Source of the DNA: Methylopila sp. 73B
GTDB taxonomy: Bacteria > Pseudomonadota > Alphaproteobacteria > Rhizobiales > Methylopilaceae
Length of the DNA: 64,000 nucleotides
Direction: 5' to 3'
Assembly (NCBI RefSeq): GCF_000526315.1
Contig: NZ_JAFV01000001.1
Location: forward strand, 2,170,001-2,234,000
Part shown: positions 23,764-32,105 of the stretch, piece after piece
Position numbering within the stretch: position 1 is the first letter of the stretch
Layout: each line of letters begins with the position of its first letter
Program-made: the position numbers and the translations under genes
Notes under the pieces: model-generated
Seen by the model: only the letters and a program-made list of their open reading frames with translations
The model's database searches: none
Told to the model about the DNA's origin: nothing

Positions 23764-25754
23764 TGGCCGCGAGCGGCGCCCGCTCGGAGCCGCGACGACG
23801 GCTGGCCGTCCGGGCGGCGGTCGCCGCCGCGGTCGTGCTTGCGCTGGCGCTGATCGTCGCCGGCCCGCTCGGTTGGCGGCTCGACGCGCCGGCTTACGAT
23901 CTGCTGTCGACGATCGCTCCGCCTGCGCCGGCGGACGACATCGTGGTGGTCGCGATCGACGAGCCCTCGTTCGCCGAGATCGGCCGGCAGTGGCCCTGGC
24001 CGCGCGCCTTGCATGGCCAACTAGTCACAGCGCTGAGGGCCGCAGGCGCGCGCGTGGTCGGGCTCGACATCGTATTCGCCGAAGCCTCCTCGGCGGAGGG
24101 GGACCAGGCGCTCGCCGACGCGCTGGGGCCGGACGTCGTGCTCGGCGCGGACCTGACGGTGATCGAGACGCCGCACGCGACGCAGACGATCCGCGTCGAT
24201 CCCCTGCCGGCGTTCCTCGCCCGCGGAGCGACTCCCGGCCTCGTCGCCGTCACGCTCGACCGCGACGGCGTGCTGCGTCGCGTCAGGTCCGCCGAGGACG
24301 CCTTCGCCGGGGCCGTCGCCGCCGCATCGGGCGCCGCCTCAGGCGCGTCGCCGAAGCGCGCGCTGATCCGGTTCCGTGGGGGACCCCGGACGTACCGGAC
24401 GATCTCCTACTATCAGGCGCTCGACCCGGGAACGTTCCTGCCGCCCGGCGCGCTGCGCGACGCGGTCGTGGTGGTGGGCCTGAGCACCCAGACCGCGGCG
24501 GACGCCAGCGCCGGCGGAACCGACGCCTTCGCGACCCCGTACACGTCGCGGACAGGCCGGCTGACCTCGGGCGTCGAGATCCAGGCCACGCTGGTGGACG
24601 CGCTTCGATCGCGAGATCTGGTGACGCCCGCGCCGTTGTGGGCGGAGCTTCTGGCGCTCGCCGTCGCGGGCGCCGCGGGCCTCGGTCTCGCGGGCAGCGG
24701 CCGCGTCTCCTGGCGCTCCGTCGCGGGGGCGGCGGCGCTTGTCGCAGGCGTGATCGCCGCGTGCTGGCTGGCGCTCCAGCACGCAGGGTTCTGGCTCCCT
24801 CCTGCGGCGCCTTCGCTCGCCGTGCTGCTGGTGGTGGGCGCGGAGGCCGCTCTCGATTACGGCCACGAGCGGCGAACCCGGCGCGAGATCGCGCGCGCCT
24901 TCGAGCAGTATCTCGCGCCCGAGGTCGTCAAGCGTCTCGTCCGTGACCCATCCGCGTTGAAGCTCGGCGGCGAGCGGCGGACGCTGTCGATCCTGTTCTG
25001 CGACATCCGCGGCTTCACGGAGCTCGCCGAGCGCATGAAGGGCGATCCCGAACGGTTGACCCTGCTGATCAACAGGCTGCTCGGCCCCTTGTCCGACGCG
25101 GTGCTCGCCGAAGGCGGCACGATCGACAAATACATCGGCGATTGCGTCATGGCGTTCTGGAATGCGCCGCTCGACGCGCCGGACCATGCGGAGCGGGCCA
25201 TCGCCGCAGGGCTGCGCATGCTCGACGCGGTCGAGCGGCTGAACGCGGAGCTCAACGCCGAGGCCGGCCCCGGCGTCGCGCCGCTCGAGTTCGCGGTCGG
25301 CGTCGGAATCAACACGGGCGACTGCGTCGTCGGCAACCTCGGCTCCGACCGACGCTTCGACTACACCGCCGTCGGCGACGCCGTGAACCTCGCCTCGCGG
25401 CTCGAAGGCGCGTCCAAGCTCTATGGCGTCCGCATGCTCGTCGCGGACGACACGGCGACGCGGTTCTCCACGCCGCTGATCGAACTCGACCGCATCGCGG
25501 TCAAGGGACGCCGGGACGGCGCGCTGATCCATACGGCGCTCCCGGGCGCCGACGTCTCGGACGCGCAGGCGGCGTTCCTTGGGGCCTACAGGGCGAGACG
25601 CTGGGACGACGCCGAGCAGGCGTTGGCGGCGGTGCGCGCGGCGGAGCCTCGGCTCGCGCTCTACGCCGGCGTCATGGCGGCGCGGATCGCCGGCTACCGT
25701 GCCGCGCCCCCGCCGGACGACTGGAACGGCGTCTTCGCCGCAACTGTGAAGTAG
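23763..25754 (+). CDS. CHASE2-domain adenylate cyclase (class III)
   Basis: 663-residue inner-membrane cyclase expected to make cAMP. One membrane helix (about 15-35), then the periplasmic CHASE2 sensor (about 40-285: AYDLLSTIAPPAPADDIVVVAIDEPSF), three helices (about 290-365), then the cyclase domain (about 405-585). Catalytic residues are visible: metal Asp in FCDIRGF (Asp414) and KYIGD (Asp460), substrate-specifying Lys456 and Asp533 (FDYTAVGD) as in adenylate cyclases, and transition-state Asn542/Arg546 (NLASR). Start ATG overlaps the FecR-barrel stop by one base. CHASE2 cyclases next to FecR proteins are a known pairing in proteobacteria. Confidence 0.92.
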   Translation: MAASGARSEPRRRLAVRAAVAAAVVLALALIVAGPLGWRLDAPAYDLLSTIAPPAPADDIVVVAIDEPSFAEIGRQWPWPRALHGQLVTALRAAGARVVGLDIVFAEASSAEGDQALADALGPDVVLGADLTVIETPHATQTIRVDPLPAFLARGATPGLVAVTLDRDGVLRRVRSAEDAFAGAVAAASGAASGASPKRALIRFRGGPRTYRTISYYQALDPGTFLPPGALRDAVVVVGLSTQTAADASAGGTDAFATPYTSRTGRLTSGVEIQATLVDALRSRDLVTPAPLWAELLALAVAGAAGLGLAGSGRVSWRSVAGAAALVAGVIAACWLALQHAGFWLPPAAPSLAVLLVVGAEAALDYGHERRTRREIARAFEQYLAPEVVKRLVRDPSALKLGGERRTLSILFCDIRGFTELAERMKGDPERLTLLINRLLGPLSDAVLAEGGTIDKYIGDCVMAFWNAPLDAPDHAERAIAAGLRMLDAVERLNAELNAEAGPGVAPLEFAVGVGINTGDCVVGNLGSDRRFDYTAVGDAVNLASRLEGASKLYGVRMLVADDTATRFSTPLIELDRIAVKGRRDGALIHTALPGADVSDAQAAFLGAYRARRWDDAEQALAAVRAAEPRLALYAGVMAARIAGYRAAPPPDDWNGVFAATVK

Positions 25755-25759
25755 CCGCG

Positions 25760-28258
25760 CTACGACATCGCCGCGGCGGACGTCGCCGCGGCGTTCTCCA
25801 GCCGGCGTCGCTCCGCTGTCGCCGCGACTTCGGCCGCGAGCTCGGGATGGTCGTCGAGGAAGGCCAGGAACGCGCGCCGCCTAAGCCGCAGCAGCGAGCA
25901 ATAGGCGATGGCGTCGACGTCCGCCGTGCGGGGGCTGTCGGTCAGAAGCGCAATCTCGCCGAAGATCTCGCCCCGCCCCAGCCGGTATGTGGAGCCGCTG
26001 ACGCTGGTGACCTCGACTGCGCCGGAGGACACGAAGTAGGCCGCGTCCCCGCGGTCGCCGCGGCGGATCAGGCGTTCGCCTGGCCGCACGAACACCGGCT
26101 CGATCAGCCGGACGAGCTGCTTCAACGCGTCGTCCGGCAGACGCGCGAACAGCGGCAGCCGGGCGATCAGAGTTTCGGGATCAAGCCCGAGGTCGAGCGC
26201 CGGCCGCGCGCCGACGCCACGACGCCGTCGGCCGACCTCGATCACCAGATCGCGATGCAACTCCGGGCCGATCAGCCCGTCCTCAAGCATCCGATCGTAC
26301 TCGCTCTCCTCGATCTGGATCGCGGCGTTGGCGAGCAGGCGACGCTCCAGCGCCTCGGCGTAGCCGGGATACTGAAGCCGAAGCGCCGCAAGCGCGCGGC
26401 CGACCGTCTCGCGCCGGCGGGCCAGGGCCATGGAGGCCGCCGCCGCGGCGTCCGGCCCGAGCACCGGCGCAATGGTCTCGCGGGCGAACGGCTCGAGCCG
26501 CGCGACCGCCGCCGAGGTCACAAGCAGCATCTCGAAGCGGTCGGCCATCACGCGTGCGAGCCACCCCGTCCAGCCTGTCGCGCGCGCGACCCTTTGGGCC
26601 GCCCGTTCGGCGCCCGAGAACCGCAGGGCGTAGGCGTCCGCCTCGGCGTAGCCCTCGGCGCCCGAGGCGCGGCTGCGGTCGCCCAACCGCCGGGCGTCCC
26701 CGAGCAGCCGGTCCACGAGCTTGAGCGACACGCTGCGTTCGCGGACCCGCTGCAGGATGATCTCGCGCTCCGCGCGCGCAAGCGTCGCCAGAGCGATCGC
26801 GACGCGCTCGGCTGGATCCGCCATCGCGGAGGGACCATCCGCGCGGGCGGCTTCCGCCCGCGTACGCTCGGGCGCGGTAAGTCCGTGAGCGCGCGCGGTC
26901 TCTTCGACCCTGTCCGCGACGTGCCGCCGCGCCGCGGCCAGCACGTCGCGCCGGAGCGCGAGATCGACCGGGGACAGGCGGTCCACGCCGGTGCGGCGCA
27001 CGAGCGCCCGCAGCGTCGTGCCCTGGATGAGTAGCGTGTAGAACACATAGCCGGTGGCGAGCACCGCCACGAAGCTGCGGATCTCCGGCGACAGCTCCTC
27101 GCGCTCGGTGACGGCGAGCGCCAGGACCAGCGTGGTCGCGCCCCGAAGGCCGCCCCACAGCACCACCCAGCGAAACGCCGCGCTGATCTGCGGGCCGATC
27201 CTCAGCGCCGACATCACGGGCATCAGCCCGAACACGATCGCGGCGCGCGCCGCCAGCGAGGCGAGGACCACAACGCCCAACAGGAACAAATCGAGGAGCG
27301 TTGCGCCCGCGATGAGTCCCGGGGCCAGGATCGACGACAGCACGAAGATGAGCGAAGCCGCCCACCAATCGATCTGCTCCCAGACCGTCTTGAGGTGACG
27401 CCAGACGTCGGGCGGCGCTTTCGCCGGCCCATACATCGCGAAGGTGACGCCGGCGCCCACCACCGCCATCACGCCCGAAATGCGCAGCGTGTGCTCGGCG
27501 ACGACGAACGCGACATAGGGCAGCGCGACGCTGACCGAGGTCGGGGCCAAAGGGCTCTCGCGGAGCCGTCCGACCAGCGAGGCCGCGAGACGCCCCGCAA
27601 CCGCGCCGAGCACGACGCCGCCAAGCGGCAGCGCTATGGCCTGGACGGCGGTCTGGGCGGGATCGAAGGCCCGGCCGGACACGATGAGATCGAGGAAAAG
27701 CGCGAACAGCGTGATCGCGGCGGCGTCGTTGAGCAGGCTCTCGCCCTCGACCAGCCGGACCAGGCGGCCGGGCGCGCCCGCCTCGCGAAAGATGCCTATC
27801 ACCGCGATCGGGTCCGTGGTGGCGACGATCGCGCCGACCAGAAGGCAGGCGAGGAGCGGCATGGGCGCAAACGGCGCGAGCGCGAGGCCGATCACGAAGG
27901 TCGAGACGACGACGGCGACGATCGCAAGCGTGAAGATCGAGCTCGCGTCCTCGGCCAGCTGGCGGGCGTCCGTGTTCATCGCGGACTGAAACAGCAGGAC
28001 GGGCAGGAACAGAAACAGGAACGCGTCCGATCCGAGCGGCAGGTCCGTGACCGCCTCGGCGACGTCTTGCGCCGCCGGCCCGAACGAACCGCTGCGCAGC
28101 ACCAGCGCCAGCGCCCCGATCGCGACCCCGAAGATCGCGAGCAGCACGCTCGCCGGCAGCCGGAGCCGCGCCGCAACGGGCTCGGCCAGACTGACGGCCA
28201 TCAGAAGAAGAGCGATGATCAGGACGACGAGCGCGACCGACATGACCCGGTACTTCAT
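25760..28258 (-). CDS. Na+/H+ antiporter (CPA1) with cyclic-nucleotide-binding domain
   Basis: 832-residue inner-membrane cation/proton antiporter. About 12 membrane helices fill residues 1-430, with the CPA1 core VATTDPIAVIG (Asp149) and EGESLLNDAAAI (Asn177-Asp178). A long charged helical linker (about 440-700) leads to a C-terminal cNMP-binding domain (about 705-810) whose phosphate-binding cassette is GEIFGEIALLTDSPRTADV, with Glu768 and Arg777 present. This architecture resembles sperm NHE and plant SOS1-type exchangers. It converges on the cyclase gene with 5 bp between the stops, so ligand made by the cyclase may gate the exchanger; this is inference. Confidence 0.9.
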   Translation of the reverse strand: MKYRVMSVALVVLIIALLLMAVSLAEPVAARLRLPASVLLAIFGVAIGALALVLRSGSFGPAAQDVAEAVTDLPLGSDAFLFLFLPVLLFQSAMNTDARQLAEDASSIFTLAIVAVVVSTFVIGLALAPFAPMPLLACLLVGAIVATTDPIAVIGIFREAGAPGRLVRLVEGESLLNDAAAITLFALFLDLIVSGRAFDPAQTAVQAIALPLGGVVLGAVAGRLAASLVGRLRESPLAPTSVSVALPYVAFVVAEHTLRISGVMAVVGAGVTFAMYGPAKAPPDVWRHLKTVWEQIDWWAASLIFVLSSILAPGLIAGATLLDLFLLGVVVLASLAARAAIVFGLMPVMSALRIGPQISAAFRWVVLWGGLRGATTLVLALAVTEREELSPEIRSFVAVLATGYVFYTLLIQGTTLRALVRRTGVDRLSPVDLALRRDVLAAARRHVADRVEETARAHGLTAPERTRAEAARADGPSAMADPAERVAIALATLARAEREIILQRVRERSVSLKLVDRLLGDARRLGDRSRASGAEGYAEADAYALRFSGAERAAQRVARATGWTGWLARVMADRFEMLLVTSAAVARLEPFARETIAPVLGPDAAAAASMALARRRETVGRALAALRLQYPGYAEALERRLLANAAIQIEESEYDRMLEDGLIGPELHRDLVIEVGRRRRGVGARPALDLGLDPETLIARLPLFARLPDDALKQLVRLIEPVFVRPGERLIRRGDRGDAAYFVSSGAVEVTSVSGSTYRLGRGEIFGEIALLTDSPRTADVDAIAYCSLLRLRRRAFLAFLDDHPELAAEVAATAERRRLENAAATSAAAMS

Positions 28259-28615
28259 CCATCGGGAGCGGCTTTTTAGCCGTGATCTCAGCCCTTGTCA
28301 GCGTTGAGGCGCAAAGACGCGAGCCGAGGGAGCTGTCCGCTGCGCAGTGCTCCGGGCTTCGCTTTGAGGAGGCGGGGCGCAAAAGCGCGCAGCAGTATCG
28401 AGAGCGCGAGGACTGCCCGCTTCAGGCGCTGCGACGGGGCCGACGTTCGCTTCGGAAAGATGCGCTAATGCCCGCTCGTGGCGCGGAACGGCGGACACGC
28501 CTGAGGACTTGGGACGCACACGCACCAAGGTGGGCGCGTCCCAGATCCGAGGCCTCACCCCGTCGCTAGATCAATAGTCAAAATATGCCGGCGCCCAGCG
28601 GAGCGTTTCGTCCTC
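28259..28615. other. Intergenic, no gene seen
   Basis: 357 bp ahead of the antiporter start. It should hold the antiporter promoter. No repeat or recognisable operator was found. Confidence 0.45.
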
Positions 28616-28840
28616 GACCGCGACCCGGCCGACGGACGGAAACGGCAGGTGTACATGCTCGCGAATCCGCAGGCGTGGCACTTCGCGATACCGGGCGTCA
28701 CCACGACGGGCCCGCTCAACCAGCACTTCCTCCGCGACATCGGGCTGATCTTCGTCTTTCTCGGTTCCGCATTCGCCCTGGGCGCGGCGGGGTGGGCTCG
28801 CAAAAGGGCGATAAGGCGCATCCTCACTCGTGAAGCATCA
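28616..28840 (+). pseudogene. Fragment of a small membrane protein
   Basis: The frame reads GRKRQVYMLANPQAWHFAIPG, then GPLNQHFLRDIGLIFVFLGSAFALGAAGWAR. This looks like the first loop and second membrane helix of a short integral membrane protein, with no proper start, first helix or end. I regard it as a remnant. A similar intact family exists in proteobacteria from memory, but I cannot name it. Confidence 0.4.
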
Positions 28841-28870
28841 CGTGTGGCTTTATGGCTATTTCCGAACGGG

Positions 28871-29716
28871 CTAATGCGACATCAGCAGACAGACGTTCGA
28901 ACTCTGAAGCAGGTCGTGGGTGGCGCCCCCGAAGATCCACTCGCGGGTCCGGCTGTGCCCGTAAGCCCCTGACACGATCAGCCCGGCTTCTGCTTCCCGG
29001 GCTACCTCCAGCAATTCGGCGGCGATTGAGGGGATCTCGCCGGTGCGCACGACGGAACGCGCTGTGACGCCATGCCGGCCAAGGTAGCCGACGACGTCCT
29101 CCGCGCCGCGATCTCGAAACTCCCGCGTCGCGCTCACCACCAGGACCTCCTCGGCCTTTTGCAGGAACGGCATGCTGTCCCGAATGGCGCGTCGCGCTTC
29201 GCGCGTGTCCTTCCAGGCGATCACGACGCGCTTGCTCGACAGCCGATCGATCTTTGGGGGCGCGACGAGTATGGGGCGCCCGCACTCGATCGCCACCGCT
29301 CCGGGCGATACGCCGAGCCCTCCGTCGCGAGGGTCGCCGCCAGCTTGTCGACCGACCACCACGAGATCCGCGGCGCGCGCTTGTTCGGTCAAAAACCGTC
29401 GAGGGTCGCAGATGTCGGATCGCCACTCGACGTTATTGCCGGCGCCGACGGTGGAGAAGAAACTCGCTTTGGCGGCGACCAGGTCGCTCTCGACCCGCTC
29501 CCGCTCGTCATCCATCATCGTCACGGACACGTTTGGCGTCATATCCGTGTAAATCGGGACCAGCATCTGCTCGGCGGCGGCGCCGATGAGATGGGCGCCG
29601 AAGTCGGTGGCGAGCCCCATCGCAAGCTTGCCGCGAGACTTCGACTGCGGCGTCAAATCGAAATGGACGAGGATGCTTGCAAAGCTTGCAGCAGCTTGTG
29701 TCGGGGAGAGTGTCAT
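28871..29716 (-). CDS. Universal stress protein, tandem UspA type
   Basis: 281 residues, about twice a single UspA domain. Domain 1 (SFASILVHFDLTP...) has drifted; domain 2 (RVVIAWKDTREARRAIRDSMPFL) ends with the ATP-binding-type loop SGAYGHSRTREWIFGG. It is a close paralogue of the protein at 46956-47795 (same length, shared ends). GGGAG precedes ATG 29716. An imperfect FNR/FixK box lies 58 bp upstream, suggesting induction at low oxygen. Confidence 0.87.
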   Translation of the reverse strand: MTLSPTQAAASFASILVHFDLTPQSKSRGKLAMGLATDFGAHLIGAAAEQMLVPIYTDMTPNVSVTMMDDERERVESDLVAAKASFFSTVGAGNNVEWRSDICDPRRFLTEQARAADLVVVGRQAGGDPRDGGLGVSPGAVAIECGRPILVAPPKIDRLSSKRVVIAWKDTREARRAIRDSMPFLQKAEEVLVVSATREFRDRGAEDVVGYLGRHGVTARSVVRTGEIPSIAAELLEVAREAEAGLIVSGAYGHSRTREWIFGGATHDLLQSSNVCLLMSH

Positions 29717-29773
29717 CGTCGGCTCCCGTGATCGATCTTTGCCTCACGTTCGGCCCGAGCCCAATCCGCCGCC

Positions 29774-29787
29774 TTGATCTGGCTCAA
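29774..29787. promoter_or_regulatory. FNR/FixK-type box (one mismatch)
   Basis: TTGATCTGGCTCAA, differing from TTGAT-N4-ATCAA at one base, 58 bp ahead of the universal stress protein start. Spacing matches the other boxes in this island. Confidence 0.55.
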
Positions 29788-30026
29788 TGACACCCGAGCG
29801 GAAGATCTGCTTCAGACCTCCTCGCTACCAAGTTCCCATCTGACGATTGCAGGACGTCATCGGTCAACGAACTCTTTAAAAAAAGGCTGAGCGTCTTGTC
29901 AGAGTTGTGGGGTCGAACCCTGCCCGCGCATTTACGATTCACCGACCAGTCGCGTGTGCCGCAACAATCTAAAATTTATTTGAAATCGCTACAATATCTG
30001 AGATTTGTAAGGCTCAGGAACGATAT

Positions 30027-30040
30027 TTGATTTAGATCAA
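30027..30040. promoter_or_regulatory. FNR/FixK-type box (perfect)
   Basis: TTGATTTAGATCAA in the 200-bp A+T-rich stretch 29870-30060, 59 bp ahead of the ORF at 30099. Perfect palindromic half-sites. Confidence 0.65.
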
Positions 30041-30098
30041 TACGTCAGACTAGACTTGTCGCCACGATGGTCACTGTCTCAATCAGTCGCTAGGTGAC

Positions 30099-30311
30099 AT
30101 GATGGATGACAAAGAAAGGACTGAAATAAAGCGCAAATGCAGTGAACCCATTCGTCGCAAGGCTATCGACCGCAGATTCATATCTGCAGGACGTTGGACG
30201 TTTGTCGATGCCTATTGCGAACGTGCTGCAGGAAATGAAGGAAAATGTTGGCAGCATTCAAGCCGATGTAACTCAGATGACGTGACATCTGAGCAAAGCA
30301 CACAAACGTAA
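30099..30311 (+). CDS. Possible small protein behind a FixK box
   Basis: 70 codons, ATG 30099 behind AGGTG. The product is charged at the start (MMDDKERTEIKRKCSEPIRRK) and has three further cysteines. Codon use is unlike the GC-rich neighbours and no family is recognised. The only support is the perfect FNR/FixK box 59 bp upstream, the same distance as for the real genes in this island. It could be a decayed gene. The remainder of 29717-30492 shows no other gene. Confidence 0.35.
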   Translation: MMDDKERTEIKRKCSEPIRRKAIDRRFISAGRWTFVDAYCERAAGNEGKCWQHSSRCNSDDVTSEQSTQT

Positions 30312-30492
30312 CCCCCCATTCCGGTCAGGCGGAGAAGGTCTTCTCCCGCCCTGGGCCGCCTGCGTAAGTCCGCATCACCGCGGAGTCTGGTGCGGAGCCG
30401 GACTGCGTAAACCGACGTGGCCCGCCAAGAGCGATCGATCCGCGGCGTCCCTATGGTCGGGGCGCCGCTCCCGTTGGCGTACAGCGATCCAG

Positions 30493-30930
30493 TCATTCCG
30501 CCGATCGGATAAAACGGATGGCTTCGCGGTCATGAACCAGCATTCCCGCCGCCATTGCGGCTAGGAACAGCAGCGTCGCCGGCACGCCGAGCGTGATCGA
30601 GGCGACGGCCGGCCCGGGGCAGAGCCCAGCCAAGCCCCAGCCCACGCCAAAGATCGCGGCGCCCCCGACGAGCCTTCCGTCGATCGTACGCCCCTGCGGC
30701 AGGTGGAAGCTCTCGTCGAGGATCGGTCGCGGCAACCGACGCGAGAGCCAGACGCCGACCGAAGCGACTGCGACCGCCCCGCCAAGCACGAAAGCGAGGC
30801 TCGGGTCCCAAGCGCCGAAAACGTCCAGGAAGCCACGCACCCGCGCCGGGTCGAGCATGCCCGAAAGGGCAAGCCCAAAACCGAACACCAGACCGCTCAG
30901 ACCGGCCGCGATGACGCGCGCGCCGTTCAC
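30493..30930 (-). CDS. YeeE/YedE-family sulfur transporter half (YedE-like)
   Basis: 145-residue membrane protein with about four helices. FGFGLALSGMLDPARVRGFL and VGWGLAGLCPGPAVASI are the conserved blocks of the second half of the YeeE/YedE (PmpB-like) pair. These proteins import thiosulfate or related reduced sulfur; the central cysteine in GLCPGPA is the likely relay residue. Start ATG overlaps the stop of the partner gene by four bases. Confidence 0.85.
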   Translation of the reverse strand: MNGARVIAAGLSGLVFGFGLALSGMLDPARVRGFLDVFGAWDPSLAFVLGGAVAVASVGVWLSRRLPRPILDESFHLPQGRTIDGRLVGGAAIFGVGWGLAGLCPGPAVASITLGVPATLLFLAAMAAGMLVHDREAIRFIRSAE

Positions 30931-31352
30931 GACACGTTCCCGACGCGCATAAGGGTGACGGTGGCGACCGCCGTTGCGAGGAACACCGCGACGGCCACGA
31001 TAGAGCGAGGCGACAGACGCGCCAGCCCAACGACGCCGTGGCCGCTGGTGCAGCCGGATCCCATGCGTGCGCCGTAGCCGACGAGCAGGCCGGCGACCAC
31101 CAACACCGGAGCCGAACTGGTGACATGGACCTCCGGCGACCGACCAAAAGCGAGCGCATACAGCGCCGGACCCAGCGCGAGGCCGATCGCGAACGCGCCG
31201 CTTGCCGCCGGTCCCGCGTCGGTGCGACGCCAGAGCCCGCTCAGGATGCCGCTCACGCCTGCGACACGGCCGTTCAACGTCATCATCAGCGTCGCCGCGA
31301 AGCCGATCGCGACGCCGCCGGAGAGGAAAGGCAAATACGAAGCAACCATCAT
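30927..31352 (-). CDS. YeeE/YedE-family sulfur transporter half (YeeE-like)
   Basis: 141-residue membrane protein, first half of the pair: VAIGFAATLMMTLNGRVAGVSGIL and the cysteine block GYGARMGSGCTSGHGVVGLARLS. It overlaps its partner by ATGA. It lies 84 bp after the cytochrome c gene in the same direction, so it may belong to the FixK-box operon that begins with the stress protein at 32675. Confidence 0.86.
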   Translation of the reverse strand: MMVASYLPFLSGGVAIGFAATLMMTLNGRVAGVSGILSGLWRRTDAGPAASGAFAIGLALGPALYALAFGRSPEVHVTSSAPVLVVAGLLVGYGARMGSGCTSGHGVVGLARLSPRSIVAVAVFLATAVATVTLMRVGNVS

Positions 31353-31436
31353 GCGCGATCTCCAGCGTCCAGGAACGGCGGAATAATGCGCCTTGCCCTT
31401 TGTGACGGCTATGGGCCCGCCAAATTCGACCGTTTT

Positions 31437-31784
31437 CTAGTCGTCGCGCGGATGTTGAAGTGTTTCGAGATACGCGATCAGATCTGAAATCTGAGCGTTG
31501 TCGAGCTGAAACGTCGGCATTGTGGGGTGTCCCGTAACGATGCCTTCGGCAAGCGCCTCGGCGAGCGTGTCGACCGGATAGCGCACGTGAAGGTCACGGA
31601 ACGGCGGCGCAATCCTCAGCGCGCTACCGCCCGCCCTGCCGATCGCATGGCAGCCGGCGCAGTTGGCTTTGGCGAAGGCGAGGCCCCGTTGCTCACCCGG
31701 CTCCATCGCGAGCGGTGAATTGACCAGGCGGCCCCAGAGCGCCAACGACAGCGCGCAGGTTCCGAAGACCCTCAAGAACCTCAC
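31437..31784 (-). CDS. Small c-type cytochrome
   Basis: 115-residue exported monoheme cytochrome. Signal peptide about 1-26; heme site NCAGCH (Cys42, Cys45, His46); probable axial Met89 in GHPTMPTF. Periplasmic electron carrier; the partner oxidase is not in the window. Its ATG overlaps the stop of the DUF1476 gene (ATGA), so the two are co-translated. Confidence 0.87.
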   Translation of the reverse strand: MRFLRVFGTCALSLALWGRLVNSPLAMEPGEQRGLAFAKANCAGCHAIGRAGGSALRIAPPFRDLHVRYPVDTLAEALAEGIVTGHPTMPTFQLDNAQISDLIAYLETLQHPRDD

Positions 31785-32104
31785 GGCGTCGCGCCGAGAT
31801 GAGTTCGCGCAATAACATGGAGTCGCTCGAGTTTCTGGCGCAACCGGTCTTCGGACGCCTTGTCGCCGAGCACCCCGCGATCCGCCAGATTCCCGCTCAA
31901 AACCTTTATGAGCTGCTCGTCGTCTCCGTCGATGTCCGACACGACGAGATAGCGGGCGTAATCTTCGATGGCTTTGTCCTTCATGCCCATCAGACGAGCG
32001 GCCCAGCGACCAAACATCCGGTCCCGAAGCGCGCGCACCTGAAATGCGAGGTCACGTCGACGAACGTAGTTCGCTTCTTCCGCGCGTTCTCGTGTCTCGA
32101 ACAT
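31781..32104 (-). CDS. DUF1476 protein, F1-ATPase inhibitor zeta-like
   Basis: 107-residue protein of the alphaproteobacterial DUF1476 family, whose Paracoccus member is the zeta subunit that inhibits F1-ATPase hydrolysis. Seen: MFETRERAEEANYVRRRDLAFQV at the N-terminus, GRWAARLMGMKDKAIEDYARYLVVSD in the middle and RLRQKLERLHVIA at the end. It looks like a diverged paralogue. I start at ATG 32104, one base past the stress-protein stop. Placement behind a FixK box suggests energy saving when respiration slows; this is inferred. Confidence 0.8.
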   Translation of the reverse strand: MFETRERAEEANYVRRRDLAFQVRALRDRMFGRWAARLMGMKDKAIEDYARYLVVSDIDGDDEQLIKVLSGNLADRGVLGDKASEDRLRQKLERLHVIARTHLGATP

Positions 32105-32105
32105 G

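Noticed and set aside
19526-25754. Classifying the cyclase block as a canonical Pycsar defence system
   Set aside because: The cyclase carries CHASE2 and adenylate-cyclase residues and is not a PycC-type enzyme; only the effector-like family is shared.
25142-27034. Long plus-strand frame through the cyclase end and antiporter
   Set aside because: Crosses two real genes in other frames; arginine-rich, no family.
27395-28279. 294-codon plus-strand frame opposite the antiporter N-terminus
   Set aside because: Antisense to conserved antiporter helices; highly charged shadow sequence.
29870-30060. A+T-rich stretch as a replication origin
   Set aside because: No DnaA-box cluster, iterons or initiator gene nearby; a promoter region with a FixK box explains it better.
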